Shown piece after piece: positions 43,373 to 52,972 of a DNA stretch of 64,000 nucleotides. Source of the DNA: Sphaerotilus mobilis (GTDB lineage: Bacteria; Pseudomonadota; Gammaproteobacteria; Burkholderiales; Burkholderiaceae_C); assembly GCF_004216565.1 (NCBI RefSeq), contig NZ_SGWV01000012.1, forward strand, positions 195,813-259,812. The letters are read 5' to 3'. Within the stretch, counting starts at the first letter, position 1. Each line of letters starts with the position of its first letter. The notes below the pieces were generated by a model, which searched no databases, was not told the origin of the DNA, and saw nothing but the letters and a program-made list of their open reading frames with translations. The position numbers and the translations under genes were made by a program.

Positions 43373-44791
43373 ATGGCCAGCATCAGTTCAGCCGGGATCG
43401 GCAGCGGTCTCGACGTCTCGTCCATCGTTTCCCAGTTGATGACGGTGGAGAAGGCGCCTCTGCAGCAGATGCAGACGGCGGCCACCAAGATCCAGAACCA
43501 GCTCAGCGCGTACGGCAAGATCCAGAGCTTTGTCTCGACCTTGCGCGATGCGGCGGCCAAGCTGGGCAACCCGACGACCTGGAACAGCACGGCGGCCACC
43601 TCGGCTGACAGCAGCGTCTTCACGGCGTCGACCGATGGCACCGCACAGGCCGGCAACTACGCCCTGTCGGTGCAGCAGCTGGCCACGGCGCAGACCGTGG
43701 CCTCGCCGGCCAGCGCCTTTCCGGTCGGGGCTGGCGTGCTGCGCATCCAGGACGGCGCCGGCGGCCTCGCCGTCGACGTCAGCATCAGCGCCGGGGACAC
43801 GCCCGCGCAGGTGCGCGACAAGATCAACGCGGCCAAGGCCGGCGTCGTGGCCTCGGTGGTCACCGACGCCTCGGGCTCGCGCCTGCTGTTGCGTTCGGCC
43901 GAGACCGGCGCCGATCACGCCTTCACCGTCAAGGAAGTCGTCCCCGACGGCCTGGGCGGCGAGACCACCAGCACCACCGGCGACCTGGCCAAGCTGACCT
44001 ACGACCCGGCCTTGCCGGCGGCGGCTGGCGTCAACATGGCGCTGACCCAGGCGGCGGGCAACGCCAAGGCGACCGTCAACGGCCTGGCGGTCGAATCCGC
44101 CACCAACCTGCTCAGCGGCGTGGTCGAGGGCGTGACGATCAAGCTCGCCAAGGTCAGCGCCTCGCCGGTCGAACTCGGCGTGAGCAACGACACCGAGTCG
44201 ATCAAGACGGCGGTGCAGGCCTTTGCCGATGCCTACAACCAGCTCAACAAATACCTGTCCGAGCAGACGGCCTACGACCCGACAACCAAGCGGGCCGGCA
44301 CGCTGCAGGGCGACTCGGGCACCAACTCGCTGCGCTACGCGATGCGCGGCATCGTGGGCGGCACCGGCACGATGAGCGGCAGCTACCAGCGGCTCGCGCA
44401 GATCGGCCTGGACGTGAAGAAGGACGGCTCGATGGCCGTCGACGCCACCAAGCTCGGCAATGCGCTGGGCGGCAAGCTCGCCGACGTCCAGGCGCTGTTC
44501 GCGACCAAGGATGCAGCTGTGCCGGCCAACAACGGCTTTGCGGTCCAGCTGCAGAAGTGGGGCGACGACCTGCTCAAGTTCGACGGCGCGCTCACCTCGC
44601 GCAGCGACAGCCTGCAGAGCCGGGTCAGCGACAACACCAAGAAGCAGGACGCCTTCAACGACCGCATGACCCAGGTCGAGGCCCGCCTGAAGGCTCAGTA
44701 CAGCGCGCTCGACACGCAGATGAGCAGGCTCAACAGCCTGTCGTCCTACGTGAACCAGCAGGTCACCACCTGGAACAACAGCTCGGAATGA
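43373..44791 (+). CDS. fliD: Flagellar hook-associated protein 2, filament cap FliD
   Basis: A 472-residue protein. The N-terminus ISSAGIGSGLDVSSIVSQLMTVEKAPL and C-terminal coiled coil (NDRMTQVEARLKAQYSALDTQM) are typical of FliD. It caps the growing filament and catalyses flagellin folding. GGAGG 7 bases before ATG 43373 is an excellent ribosome site and rejects the longer frame to 43337. Slightly longer than E. coli FliD (468). Followed by the chaperone genes fliS and fliT. Confidence 0.97.
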   Translation: MASISSAGIGSGLDVSSIVSQLMTVEKAPLQQMQTAATKIQNQLSAYGKIQSFVSTLRDAAAKLGNPTTWNSTAATSADSSVFTASTDGTAQAGNYALSVQQLATAQTVASPASAFPVGAGVLRIQDGAGGLAVDVSISAGDTPAQVRDKINAAKAGVVASVVTDASGSRLLLRSAETGADHAFTVKEVVPDGLGGETTSTTGDLAKLTYDPALPAAAGVNMALTQAAGNAKATVNGLAVESATNLLSGVVEGVTIKLAKVSASPVELGVSNDTESIKTAVQAFADAYNQLNKYLSEQTAYDPTTKRAGTLQGDSGTNSLRYAMRGIVGGTGTMSGSYQRLAQIGLDVKKDGSMAVDATKLGNALGGKLADVQALFATKDAAVPANNGFAVQLQKWGDDLLKFDGALTSRSDSLQSRVSDNTKKQDAFNDRMTQVEARLKAQYSALDTQMSRLNSLSSYVNQQVTTWNNSSE

Positions 44792-44996
44792 GCGGTGCTG
44801 GCCAGCCCGGGATGAGGGCTGCCAACACCGCCTTGTTCAAGGGCTCGAAACGCCCTCGGCGGCTCAAGTCGCCACCCCCGGCGGACGATAAACAAGGCAC
44901 GCAGCACACGGCGACATCCCAGACGCCGGACACCTCGCAAGACCTGCCAGCACCCCAGCCAGTACCTCAGTCAGCACACCAGCCAGGACCCGCACC

Positions 44997-45416
44997 ATGT
45001 TCAGCCAAGCCTCCACCTTCGGTCGTCCCCGCCACAACGCCCTCATGTACCAGCAGGTGGGCGTGGAGACCTCGGTCGTCGCGGCCTCGCCGCACACGCT
45101 GACGCTGATGCTCTATGACGGCCTGCTCACCCAGATCAAGCTGGCCCGCCAGGCGCTGGTCGAAGGCCGCGTGGCCGACAAGGGCCGCCACATCGGCCGC
45201 GCCTCGCAGATCCTCGACGAGGGCCTGCGCTCGGCGCTGGACCTCCAGGGCGGCGGCGACCTCGCGCTCAACCTGCGCGACGTCTACGACTACGCCCAGG
45301 TCCGCCTGCTGCTGGCCAACCGCCACAACGACGATGCAGCACTGAAGGAAGTGCTGGGCCTGATCGAGCCGCTGCGCGAGGCCTGGGTGGCCATCGGCAT
45401 GAACGTGCCGGGCTGA
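44997..45416 (+). CDS. fliS: Flagellin secretion chaperone FliS
   Basis: A 139-residue helical protein. YQQVGVETSVVAASPHTLTLMLYDGLL is the FliS family core that binds the flagellin C-terminus to stop premature polymerisation. Start at ATG 44997. About 200 bases of Gly/Pro/Ala-coding intergenic sequence separate it from fliD, and no promoter is evident there, so it is probably in the fliD transcript. Confidence 0.95.
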   Translation: MFSQASTFGRPRHNALMYQQVGVETSVVAASPHTLTLMLYDGLLTQIKLARQALVEGRVADKGRHIGRASQILDEGLRSALDLQGGGDLALNLRDVYDYAQVRLLLANRHNDDAALKEVLGLIEPLREAWVAIGMNVPG

Positions 45417-45487
45417 AGCCGGACTCCGGTCCACCCCGACAACCCGCTCGCGCCCGTCGCCACCCGACACCTCACACAGGCAGCCCC

Positions 45488-45847
45488 ATGCTCCCGACCA
45501 TGACCACCACCGCCACCCCGCCTGTCATCACACCCTCGACGACGCCTCACACGGCGCTGCTGCAGTACTACGAGGCCATCGAGAACGCCAGCCGGGACAT
45601 GCTGCAGGCCGCCCGTGACGGTGACTGGGACCGCGTGGTCAAGCTCGAAGGCGCCTGCGCGGTGCTGATCTCTCAGCTCAAGCACGCCGCCACCGGCACG
45701 GCGCTGGCCGGCGAGGAGGCCCAGCTGAAGGCGCGGATCATGCAGCGCATCCTGCTCAACGACGCCGAGATCCGCTACCTCGCCGAGCCCTGGCTCGAAG
45801 ACATCGACCAGATGCTGTCGGGCCAGCCGCGCCAGGTCATGCACTGA
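45488..45847 (+). CDS. fliT: Flagellar export chaperone FliT
   Basis: A 119-residue helical protein. LLQYYEAIENASRDMLQAARDGDWDRVVKLEGAC and the terminal LNDAEIRYLAEPWLEDIDQ are characteristic of FliT. In enterics FliT chaperones FliD and also inhibits FlhDC. Start at ATG 45488 or the in-frame ATG at 45500. It is 70 bases after fliS and 64 before the PilZ gene. Confidence 0.9.
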   Translation: MLPTMTTTATPPVITPSTTPHTALLQYYEAIENASRDMLQAARDGDWDRVVKLEGACAVLISQLKHAATGTALAGEEAQLKARIMQRILLNDAEIRYLAEPWLEDIDQMLSGQPRQVMH

Positions 45848-45911
45848 TCGAGCGACCGCTCACCGCCCTTGCGCTGTTCTGCCGCCCCGCCGACCCGTTC
45901 CCGGAGCCGAC

Positions 45912-46691
45912 ATGATGTTGACCGCCCCCGCCACCGCGCCGCGCGAACGTGCCACGTCCGAGCACCGCATCGCCGCCGATCTGGCCGTGCGCGCCCACCT
46001 GGTCGAGCTGATCGGTCAGGGCGTTGCGGTCACGCTGGTCACGCCCTCGGGCACGACCCTGTCGGCGCGTCTGATCCATGAGGACACGACGGCCCGCGAG
46101 CTGCGCTTCGAGCCCCTTGGCGACGCCGCCGCGCTGCACCGCCTGGGCGAGGCCGAAGAGGCGGTCGTCGTGGCCTACCTCGCCAGCATCAAGCTGCAGT
46201 TCGACCTGATCGGCCTGCGCGTGTGCGACGGCGAACTGGTGGCCTGCTACCCGCGCGAGCTGTTCCGCTTCCAGCGCCGCAACGCCTTCCGCGTGCGGAC
46301 CGAGCCGCCCCCGCAGCTCGCCGCGAAGTTCGGCCAGCTGCAACCCATCCTCACCGGCGGCCCCGAGTTGCTGCTGGGCGACCCGGCTGTGCCGGCGTCA
46401 CGGCGCCGCCTGCGCGTGCTCGACCTCAGCCACGGCGGCCTGTCGCTGCTGCTGCCCGCGCCCGACCCCACGCTGGCGCTGGGCACCCGCATCCCGGCCG
46501 CCAGCCTCGAACTCACCCCCAGCCTGCCCATCCACATCGCCCTGCGCGTCGTGCGCAGCGAAGCCCTGTCCGGCCCGGACGGCCCGCGCCGCCTGGGCTG
46601 CGAGATGGAAGGCCTCTCCGGCGTCGCCGCCCGCACGCTGCAGCGCTGGATCGACGAGTGGCAGGTGCAGGCGAAGGTGATGGCGGGGTGA
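45912..46691 (+). CDS. ycgR: PilZ-domain flagellar brake protein, YcgR-like
   Basis: A 259-residue protein. An N-terminal YcgR domain (residues 20-125) precedes a PilZ domain with the c-di-GMP contacts RRNAFRVR (R-x-x-x-R type) and DLSHGGLSL (D-x-S-x-x-G). On binding c-di-GMP, YcgR-type proteins slow the motor by contacting MotA or FliG/FliM. Placed directly after fliDST, with GGAG ahead of the ATG at 45912. It matches a motility-to-sessile switch. Confidence 0.92.
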   Translation: MMLTAPATAPRERATSEHRIAADLAVRAHLVELIGQGVAVTLVTPSGTTLSARLIHEDTTARELRFEPLGDAAALHRLGEAEEAVVVAYLASIKLQFDLIGLRVCDGELVACYPRELFRFQRRNAFRVRTEPPPQLAAKFGQLQPILTGGPELLLGDPAVPASRRRLRVLDLSHGGLSLLLPAPDPTLALGTRIPAASLELTPSLPIHIALRVVRSEALSGPDGPRRLGCEMEGLSGVAARTLQRWIDEWQVQAKVMAG

Positions 46692-46727
46692 TGCCCTGCG
46701 ACCTGCCGGCCAAGGCCCGAACGTGAC

Positions 46728-46750
46728 GAAGCCCGCTGCGAGCGGGCTTC
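46728..46750 (+). terminator. Intrinsic terminator after the PilZ gene
   Basis: GAAGCCCGCT (46728-46737), loop GCG, AGCGGGCTTC (46741-46750). The downstream T-run is short (TTC TGTG), but the stem is strong and lies between two convergent genes. Confidence 0.7.
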
Positions 46751-46779
46751 TGTGCATTCAGCGGGGCGACGTCTTCGCG

Positions 46780-46998
46780 TCAGGCGGCCTGTCGATGCGT
46801 CACCAGCAACTCGCCGGTGTCCACCCCGTCCAGACCGATCTCTGTCAACGGCACGCCCCACACCTCCGCTTCGCTGCGGGCCACTTCCAGCAGTTGGTAG
46901 CACGCCAGCGCGACGTCGCTGCCCGGCGCAGCCATGCCGCGTTCCTTGGCCGTCTCGATGACGGCGTTCAAGATGGATGCGTAGCGATCAGGGGTCAT
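46780..46998 (-). CDS. Small hypothetical protein (72 residues)
   Basis: A 72-residue protein that I do not recognise: helical, with alternating Ala/Val/Glu (ASILNAVIETAKERG and ALACYQLLEVARSEAEVW). No signal peptide, membrane segment or cysteine cluster. Its ATG overlaps the stop of an upstream short open frame (46995-47105) in an ATGA, which favours real coupled translation. Codon usage matches the neighbourhood. It lies between the PilZ gene and fliE but is probably not part of the flagellar set. Confidence 0.5.
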   Translation of the reverse strand: MTPDRYASILNAVIETAKERGMAAPGSDVALACYQLLEVARSEAEVWGVPLTEIGLDGVDTGELLVTHRQAA

Positions 46999-47105
46999 GG
47001 TTGCTTGTCCTGGAGGATGCCGCGCAAGATGTCGATGCAGTCTCGATGGCGATTGCTGGAGGTACCAGCCATGGTGCTTGCCGCTAGGTTGCCGGGCGAT
47101 CTCAT
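46995..47105 (-). CDS. Very short open frame coupled to the 72-residue hypothetical gene
   Basis: 36 codons from an ATG at 47105 (or 25 from ATG 47072), ending in CIDILRGILQDKQP and stopping in an ATGA overlap with the next gene. No recognisable family and no strong ribosome site. It may be a leader peptide or the real upstream partner of a small two-gene unit; chance is possible. Confidence 0.3.
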   Translation of the reverse strand: MRSPGNLAASTMAGTSSNRHRDCIDILRGILQDKQP

Positions 47106-47215
47106 AGGCCGTTTGCATGGCCGCCGATTCTGACGACGGCCTTGTTCGGTGCATTCCTGCATGTTGATGACGTCGGGCCAGCACCCGAGGTCGCAGCCTC
47201 GATCTCGGTCGGCCG

Positions 47216-47590
47216 TCACACCTGCATGTTCATGATGTCCGAATAAGCCTGCACCAGCTTGTTCCTCACCTGCACCGCCGCCTGGAAGCCGATCTGGGCC
47301 TTCTGCATGGCGACCATGGTCTGTTCGATGCTCACCGTCGGGTTGTCGAGGGCGACCTCGCGCTGAAGTGAAGAGGCGGTGGTCTGCTGGTTGCTGACGC
47401 CGCGCAGGGCCTGGGTGAAGACCTGCGAGAACTCGGTGCGGTCGACGCCCTGGGTGCGACCGGCCGCGCCCGGCACGCCAGCGCTCAGGCCGGCGGCCTG
47501 GGCGCTGTCGCGCACCCGCTGGGCGACCTGGGGCATGCCTGCCCGGGTGGCCGCCTCGGCGAAGTTGAAGGGTTTGAGCTTGACGTCCAT
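47216..47590 (-). CDS. fliE: Flagellar hook-basal body protein FliE
   Basis: A 124-residue FliE. The C-terminal region with VSIEQTMVAMQKAQIGFQAAVQVRNKLVQAYSDIMNMQV is the conserved part that links the MS ring to the rod. The start is uncertain: ATG 47590 (VKLKPFNF...) or ATG 47617. It is divergent from fliF, an arrangement also seen in other Betaproteobacteria. It is separated from fliFGHIJK by about 200 bases that should hold both promoters. Confidence 0.95.
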   Translation of the reverse strand: MDVKLKPFNFAEAATRAGMPQVAQRVRDSAQAAGLSAGVPGAAGRTQGVDRTEFSQVFTQALRGVSNQQTTASSLQREVALDNPTVSIEQTMVAMQKAQIGFQAAVQVRNKLVQAYSDIMNMQV

Positions 47591-47791
47591 GAAGGTGGGC
47601 GCAGGGCAGGAAGCCATGACGCCATGGAACGCACTTTAGTTTTCCGCCGGCCTGCCGAAGGGGGGAACTGCGCCGTCGCGGGGGGCTTGTTCGCGGCATG
47701 TCGGCACGGGGGTGCGGCGAACAATCGGTGACATCGCGGGACCTGTCCTTGTCCTGCCCGTCGCACCGCTCACCGTCTGCCCGAACTGCTC

Positions 47792-49543
47792 ATGGAAACC
47801 GCCGCCCTGCAGCCCCTGACGCCCAACACGGTCGCCGCCGACGCGCCGCCGCCCGGCTTTGCCGCCCGCCTGGCGGCCCTGCCGATGGCCCGCAAGCTGG
47901 CGCTGGCCGGCGGCGTGCTGGCACTGGTTGCGCTGTTCGCCTTCATGCTGATGGCCAACCGCGGCAACGACTACAAGGTGCTGTTCGCCAACCTGTCGGA
48001 CAAGGACGGCGGCGCGATCGTGGCCCAGCTCACGCAGATGAACGTGCCCTACAAGTACACCGAGGGCGGCTCGGCCGTGCTGGTGCCGGCCGACAAGGTG
48101 CACGACGTGCGCCTGAAGCTGGCCCAGGCCGGTTTGCCCAAGGGCTCCATCGTCGGCTTCGAGCTGATGGACAACGCCCGCTTCGGCACGACCCAGTTCC
48201 AGGAACGCCTGAACTTCCAGCGCGGGCTGGAGGGCGAGCTGGTGCGCTCGATCACCGCGCTGTCGGCGGTGGAAGGGGCCCGCGTCCACCTCGCGCTGCC
48301 CAACCAGAACGGCTTCTTCCGCGACCAGCAAAAGCCCAGCGCCAGCGTGCTGCTGACGCTGCACCCCGGCCGCACGCTGGACCGCGCGCAGCTCGCCGGC
48401 ATCGTGCATCTGGTCTCGGCCAGCGTGCCCGAACTCAACCCCAAGGCCGTCAGCGTGCTCGACCAGAGCGGCAGCCTGCTGGCCGGGCCGCCCGAGGGCA
48501 TGGCCGGCGCCAACGGCGGTGCGGCCAACGGCATGGACCCGCAGCAGCTGCAGTACGTCAACCAGATCGAGACGCTCTACACCAAGCGGATCATGGACAT
48601 CCTCGAACCGGTGCTCGGCCGCGAGAACCTGCGCGCCCAGGTCAGCGCCGAGGTCGACTTCTCGCAGACCGAGTCGACGTCCGAGGAGTTCAAGCCCAAC
48701 CAGAACGGCGAGCCGGCCTCGGTGCGCAGCGCCCAGTCCAGCGAGCAGACCAACGGCAATGCCGCCATGCCCACCGGCGTGCCGGGCGCGATGAGCAACC
48801 AGCCGCCGACGCCCGCCACCGCGCCGATCAACGGCCAGGCCCAGGCCATGCAGGCCGCCAACGCGGGCGGTGCGGCATCGAACAACACCGTCAAGCGCGA
48901 GGCCGTCACCAACTACGAGGTCGACAAGACCGTGCGGGTGACGCGTGGCGCGACCGGCCAGGTCAAGCGCCTGAGCGCGGCGGTGGTGGTCAACCACCGT
49001 TCGACGGTCGACAAGAAGGGCAAGACCCAAACGGTGCCGCTGTCGCCGGAGGAACTCGACAAGCTGACCGCGCTGGTCCAGGAGACCGTCGGCTTCAACA
49101 AGGACCGGGGCGATTCGGTCAAGGTCATCAACGCGCCCTTCCAGGTCGAAAAGCCGGTCGAGGACACGACGCCGCTGTGGAAGCAGCCGGAGGTGCAGGA
49201 CATGGTCCGCACGCTGGCCCTGCCGCTGGGCCTGACGCTGCTGGCGCTGATCATCGTCTTCGGCGCGATCCGCCCGGCGCTGCACGCCGCCCGCCCGCCG
49301 GAGCCGGCACCGCTGGTCAATGCGGTGGTCGACGACCTGCAGGAACTGCCCAACGGCAACACCGCCGCAGCCGGTGCCAACGGCGCGCTCGAACTGGGTG
49401 CCGATGGCGCCAACCTGCCCGCCCTGCCGGGCCCGGAGGACGACGTCGCCAAGCGGCTGGAAGAAGCCCGCAAGCTGGCGCGCGAGAACCCGGCAGCGGT
49501 CGCCAACATCCTGCGCGGCTGGGTCAGCGGCGCGGCCGCCTGA
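47792..49543 (+). CDS. fliF: Flagellar MS-ring protein FliF
   Basis: A 583-residue protein with a transmembrane helix near the N-terminus (LALAGGVLALVALFAFMLM) and one near residue 475 (LALPLGLTLLALIIVFGAI). The periplasmic ring-building motifs (YKVLFANLSDKDGGAIVAQL, EGELVRSITALSAVEGARVH) are typical. The C-terminal FliG-binding tail is ARKLARENPAAVANILRGWV. Start at ATG 47792; no strong ribosome site is evident. First gene of the plus-strand fliFGHIJK operon. Confidence 0.97.
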   Translation: METAALQPLTPNTVAADAPPPGFAARLAALPMARKLALAGGVLALVALFAFMLMANRGNDYKVLFANLSDKDGGAIVAQLTQMNVPYKYTEGGSAVLVPADKVHDVRLKLAQAGLPKGSIVGFELMDNARFGTTQFQERLNFQRGLEGELVRSITALSAVEGARVHLALPNQNGFFRDQQKPSASVLLTLHPGRTLDRAQLAGIVHLVSASVPELNPKAVSVLDQSGSLLAGPPEGMAGANGGAANGMDPQQLQYVNQIETLYTKRIMDILEPVLGRENLRAQVSAEVDFSQTESTSEEFKPNQNGEPASVRSAQSSEQTNGNAAMPTGVPGAMSNQPPTPATAPINGQAQAMQAANAGGAASNNTVKREAVTNYEVDKTVRVTRGATGQVKRLSAAVVVNHRSTVDKKGKTQTVPLSPEELDKLTALVQETVGFNKDRGDSVKVINAPFQVEKPVEDTTPLWKQPEVQDMVRTLALPLGLTLLALIIVFGAIRPALHAARPPEPAPLVNAVVDDLQELPNGNTAAAGANGALELGADGANLPALPGPEDDVAKRLEEARKLARENPAAVANILRGWVSGAAA

Positions 49544-49573
49544 TCCAACCCGATACCTTAGGCAACACGCACC

Positions 49574-50569
49574 ATGGACGAAACCGGACTCGAGGACGCG
49601 GCGATCCTGCTGATGTCGCTCGGCGAGGAAGAGGCCGCCGAGGTCTTCAAGCACCTGACCCCCAAGGAGGTGCAGCGGCTGGGCGAAACCATCGCGAAGA
49701 TGAAGACGGTCTCGCGCGAACGCTTCGACGGCGTGCTCGGGCGCTTCGAGTCGCAGGCCGGCGAGCACAGCACGCTGGTCAGCAACACCGATGAATACGT
49801 CAAGAACGTGCTGCGCAAGGCGCTGGGCGAGGACAAGGCCAACCTGCTGATCGACCGCATCCTGCAGGGCAGCGACGTCACCGGCATCGAGAGCCTGAAG
49901 TGGATGGACTCCGGCGCCATCGCCGAGCTGCTGCGCCATGAGCATCCGCAGATCATCGCGGCCATCCTGGTGCACCTGGAGTTCGACCAGGTCTCCGACG
50001 TGCTGCGGCATTTCAACGAGCGCCTGCGCAACGAGGTGATGGTGCGCGTGGCGACGCTCGACGGCATCCAGCCGACCGCGCTCAAGGACTTGAACGAGGT
50101 GCTGTCCAAGGTGCTGGCCGGCGGCGACCGCATGCGCAAGGCCAACCTGGGCGGCGTGAAGTCGGCCGCCGAGATCATCAACATGATGGGTTCGGCGATC
50201 GAGACCTCGGTGCTGGACTACATCCGCGAGGCCGACAACGACCTGGCCCAGAAGATCATGGACAACATGTTCACGTTCGACGACGTGGTCAAGATCGACG
50301 ACAAGGGCATCCAGGCGCTGCTCAAGGAAGTGCAGAGCGAGTCGCTCATCATCGCCCTCAAGGGTGCGACGCCCGAGCTGCGCGACAAGGTCTTCAAGAA
50401 CATGTCCAGCCGTGCGGCCGAGACGCTCAAGGAAGACCTCGAGTCGCGCGGTCCGGTGCGGGTGTCCGACGTCGAGTCCGAGCAGAAGGAGATGCTGAAG
50501 ATCGTCCGCCGCTTGGCCGACGAAGGCCAGATCGTGCTGGGAGGCGGCGGCGATGACCAGTTCCTCTGA
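49574..50569 (+). CDS. fliG: Flagellar motor switch protein FliG
   Basis: A 331-residue switch protein. The N-terminal MS-ring-binding half begins GLEDAAILLMSLGEEEAAEVFKHL. The EHPQ-x-x-A motif (HEHPQIIAAILVHLEFDQ) and the C-terminal torque helix region KDLESRGPV type residues (LKEDLESRGPVRVSDVE) are present. Length equals E. coli FliG (331). Overlaps fliH by 17 bases in another frame. Confidence 0.98.
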   Translation: MDETGLEDAAILLMSLGEEEAAEVFKHLTPKEVQRLGETIAKMKTVSRERFDGVLGRFESQAGEHSTLVSNTDEYVKNVLRKALGEDKANLLIDRILQGSDVTGIESLKWMDSGAIAELLRHEHPQIIAAILVHLEFDQVSDVLRHFNERLRNEVMVRVATLDGIQPTALKDLNEVLSKVLAGGDRMRKANLGGVKSAAEIINMMGSAIETSVLDYIREADNDLAQKIMDNMFTFDDVVKIDDKGIQALLKEVQSESLIIALKGATPELRDKVFKNMSSRAAETLKEDLESRGPVRVSDVESEQKEMLKIVRRLADEGQIVLGGGGDDQFL

Positions 50570-51491
50570 CCGCTTCGCCGAACGCTTGCGCCGCGAGGCC
50601 GAACAGCGCGCGGAGACCTCCGCGCGCAGCCCCGCCCAGAGCCCCTTGCAAGGGGCGCCGGGCGCCGCCCACCTGGCCGCCCGAGCGGGCGTCTACAGCC
50701 GCTTCATCCCGCGCGAGGAACTCAACGGCTTTGCCGCCTGGAAGCCCGGCAGCTTCGGCGACGACCCGTCCCGCCGGCCGCAGGCCGCCCCCGATCCCGC
50801 CGTGCTGGCGCGCGAGGCCGAGGCCGCTGCGCGCCGCGAGGCCAAGCGCCAGGCCGATGCCGCGGCGCAGGCCGTGGCCGACCGCATCGAGGAGGTCCGG
50901 CAGGCCCGCGACGGCGGCTACCACGACGGCTACCGCGACGGCACCGTCGCGATGGACGCGTTCAAGCAGAGCTTTGCGACCCAGACCAGCGCCCAGGTGG
51001 CATCGGTCGTGGGCGCGCTGCAGGCCCAGTTCGCCGAGATGGAACAGGCACTGGCCGACCAGATCGCCGCGCTGGCGCTGTCGCTGGCCCGCCAGGTCGT
51101 GCGCAGCGAACTCGTCAGCCGACCCGAGGCCGTCGTCGCGGTGGCCCAGGAGGCGCTGGGCGGCCTGCTGATGTCGGCCCGCCATGTCACGCTGCACCTG
51201 CATCCGGACGACGAGGCGCTGGTGGCGCTGGGCTGCGCCGACCTGATCGGCGCCCGCGAGGTCCGGCTGGTCGCCGACGCGGCCATCGAGCGGGGTGGCT
51301 GCCGGGTCGAGTCCGACATCGGCGTGACCGACGCCCAGGTCGCCAGCCGCTGGCAACGCGCCTGCGCGGCGATGGGCCGTGAACTGCCGTGGGGCGAGGC
51401 TGGCAACACCCTGTCAGATGCAGGCGGAAACGTGCCGGTATTCGAGGGTTCGAACAGGAGCGACGCGCTCGAAGATCCCGGCGACACATGA
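50553..51491 (+). CDS. fliH: Flagellar export apparatus protein FliH
   Basis: A 312-residue regulator of the export ATPase. The N-terminal third is Ala/Arg-rich and poorly conserved; the centre has the GxxxG-like helical region ([19 protein letters not shown]). The C-terminal FliI-binding domain shows [20 protein letters not shown] and [13 protein letters not shown]. It is longer than E. coli FliH (228). Overlaps fliG by 17 bases and fliI by an ATGA. Confidence 0.93.
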   Translation: MTSSSDRFAERLRREAEQRAETSARSPAQSPLQGAPGAAHLAARAGVYSRFIPREELNGFAAWKPGSFGDDPSRRPQAAPDPAVLAREAEAAARREAKRQADAAAQAVADRIEEVRQARDGGYHDGYRDGTVAMDAFKQSFATQTSAQVASVVGALQAQFAEMEQALADQIAALALSLARQVVRSELVSRPEAVVAVAQEALGGLLMSARHVTLHLHPDDEALVALGCADLIGAREVRLVADAAIERGGCRVESDIGVTDAQVASRWQRACAAMGRELPWGEAGNTLSDAGGNVPVFEGSNRSDALEDPGDT

Positions 51492-52939
51492 CCGTCGCCC
51501 CGCATCCGATGACACCGTCTCCCACGGCCCCCCCGAAGGCCACCGAACGCCCGCAAGCCTGGCGCCGCTACCTCGCCGACCTGCAGCACTTCGCCGACGC
51601 GCCGCAGCCGCTGGCGACCTCCGGCACGCTGGTGCGGGTCGCCGGTCTGGTGCTGGAGGCCGCCGGCATCCGCGTGCCCGTCGGCTCGCTGTGCGAGGTC
51701 CGCATGCCGGGCCAGCCGGTGGTGCAGGCCGAGGTGGTCGGCTTCTCTGGCGACCGCGCCTTCCTGATGCCCACCGGCGAGGTCCATGGCCTGGTCAGCG
51801 GGGCCCAGGTCGTGCCGTGCGAGACGCCGGTGCAGGCGCCGAAGCTGGGTCAGGCGGCGCACCCATGGCGTCGCACCGAGGACCGCTCCCGCCACCTGCC
51901 CGTCGGGCGTGGCCTGCTCGGCCGCGTGGTCGATGCGCAGGGCGAGCCGATGGACCGGCAAGGTCCGCTGGCTGACGTGCACCCCGAGCCGCTGGTGCGC
52001 CGGCCGATCAACGCGATGGACCGCGAACCGGTGCGCCAGCCGCTGGACACCGGCGTGCGCTCGATCAACGCGCTGCTCACCGTGGGCCGCGGCCAGCGTC
52101 TGGGCCTGTTCGCCGGCACCGGCGTGGGCAAGTCGGTGCTGCTGGGCATGATGGCCCGCTACACCGCCGCCGACGTGATCGTGGTCGGTCTGATCGGCGA
52201 ACGCGGCCGCGAAGTGAAGGAATTCATCGAGGACATCCTGGGCGAACAAGGCCGCGCCCGTTCGGTCGTTGTCGCCGCGCCGGCCGACGCGCCGCCGCTG
52301 ACGCGCATGCAGGGGGCCGCCTACGCCACCGCGATCGCCGAGTGGTTCCGCGACCAGGGCCAGCATGTGCTGCTGCTGATGGACTCGCTGACCCGCTACG
52401 CCATGGCGCAGCGCGAGATCGCGCTGGCGATCGGCGAGCCGCCGGCCACCAAGGGCTATCCGCCGAGCTGCTTCGCCAAGCTGCCGCAGCTGGTCGAGCG
52501 CAGCGGCAATGGCCTGCATGGCATGGGCTCGATCACCGCCTTCTACACCGTGCTCAGCGAGGGCGACGACCAGCAGGACCCGATCGCCGATGCGGCACGC
52601 GGCATCCTGGACGGCCACATCGTGCTGTCGCGCGAGCTGGCCGAGAGCGGCCACTACCCGGCCATCGACGTCGAGAAGTCGATTTCTCGGGTGATGACCA
52701 ATGTCGCGCCGCGCGAGCACATCGAATCGGCCCGCCGCATGCGCCAGCTGCTGGCCAAGGTCAACAAGGCGCGGGACCTGATCCAGCTGGGCGCCTATGC
52801 CCCCGGACACGACGCCGAGCTGGACGCGGCCGTGCGGCTGCAGCCCGCCATGGTCGCGCTGCTGCAGCAAGACACCTGGACCCGTGCGCCCCTGACCGAT
52901 GCGGTCGCGGCGATGCAGCAGATCACCCGCAGCGCCTGA
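51488..52939 (+). CDS. fliI: Flagellum-specific ATPase FliI
   Basis: A 483-residue ATPase of the F1/T3SS type. Walker [17 protein letters not shown], Walker [12 protein letters not shown] and the family signature [20 protein letters not shown] segment are all present. It energises substrate unloading at the export gate with FliH and FliJ. The ATG at 51488 in the ATGA overlap is preferred over the longer frame to 51389, which would duplicate fliH sequence in another frame. Confidence 0.97.
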   Translation: MTVAPHPMTPSPTAPPKATERPQAWRRYLADLQHFADAPQPLATSGTLVRVAGLVLEAAGIRVPVGSLCEVRMPGQPVVQAEVVGFSGDRAFLMPTGEVHGLVSGAQVVPCETPVQAPKLGQAAHPWRRTEDRSRHLPVGRGLLGRVVDAQGEPMDRQGPLADVHPEPLVRRPINAMDREPVRQPLDTGVRSINALLTVGRGQRLGLFAGTGVGKSVLLGMMARYTAADVIVVGLIGERGREVKEFIEDILGEQGRARSVVVAAPADAPPLTRMQGAAYATAIAEWFRDQGQHVLLLMDSLTRYAMAQREIALAIGEPPATKGYPPSCFAKLPQLVERSGNGLHGMGSITAFYTVLSEGDDQQDPIADAARGILDGHIVLSRELAESGHYPAIDVEKSISRVMTNVAPREHIESARRMRQLLAKVNKARDLIQLGAYAPGHDAELDAAVRLQPAMVALLQQDTWTRAPLTDAVAAMQQITRSA

Positions 52940-52972
52940 CGTTGTTGAGCCTGACCACCGGACGGAACCACC

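Noticed and set aside
47701..47716. GGCAC...TGC resembling a sigma-54 site ahead of fliF
   Set aside because: Spacing between the GG and GC elements is one base short, and flhDC-type bacteria normally do not use sigma-54 for this operon.
47636..50011. 791-codon minus-strand frame antisense to fliF and fliG
   Set aside because: Composition shadow of GC-rich coding on the other strand; no domain or start signal.
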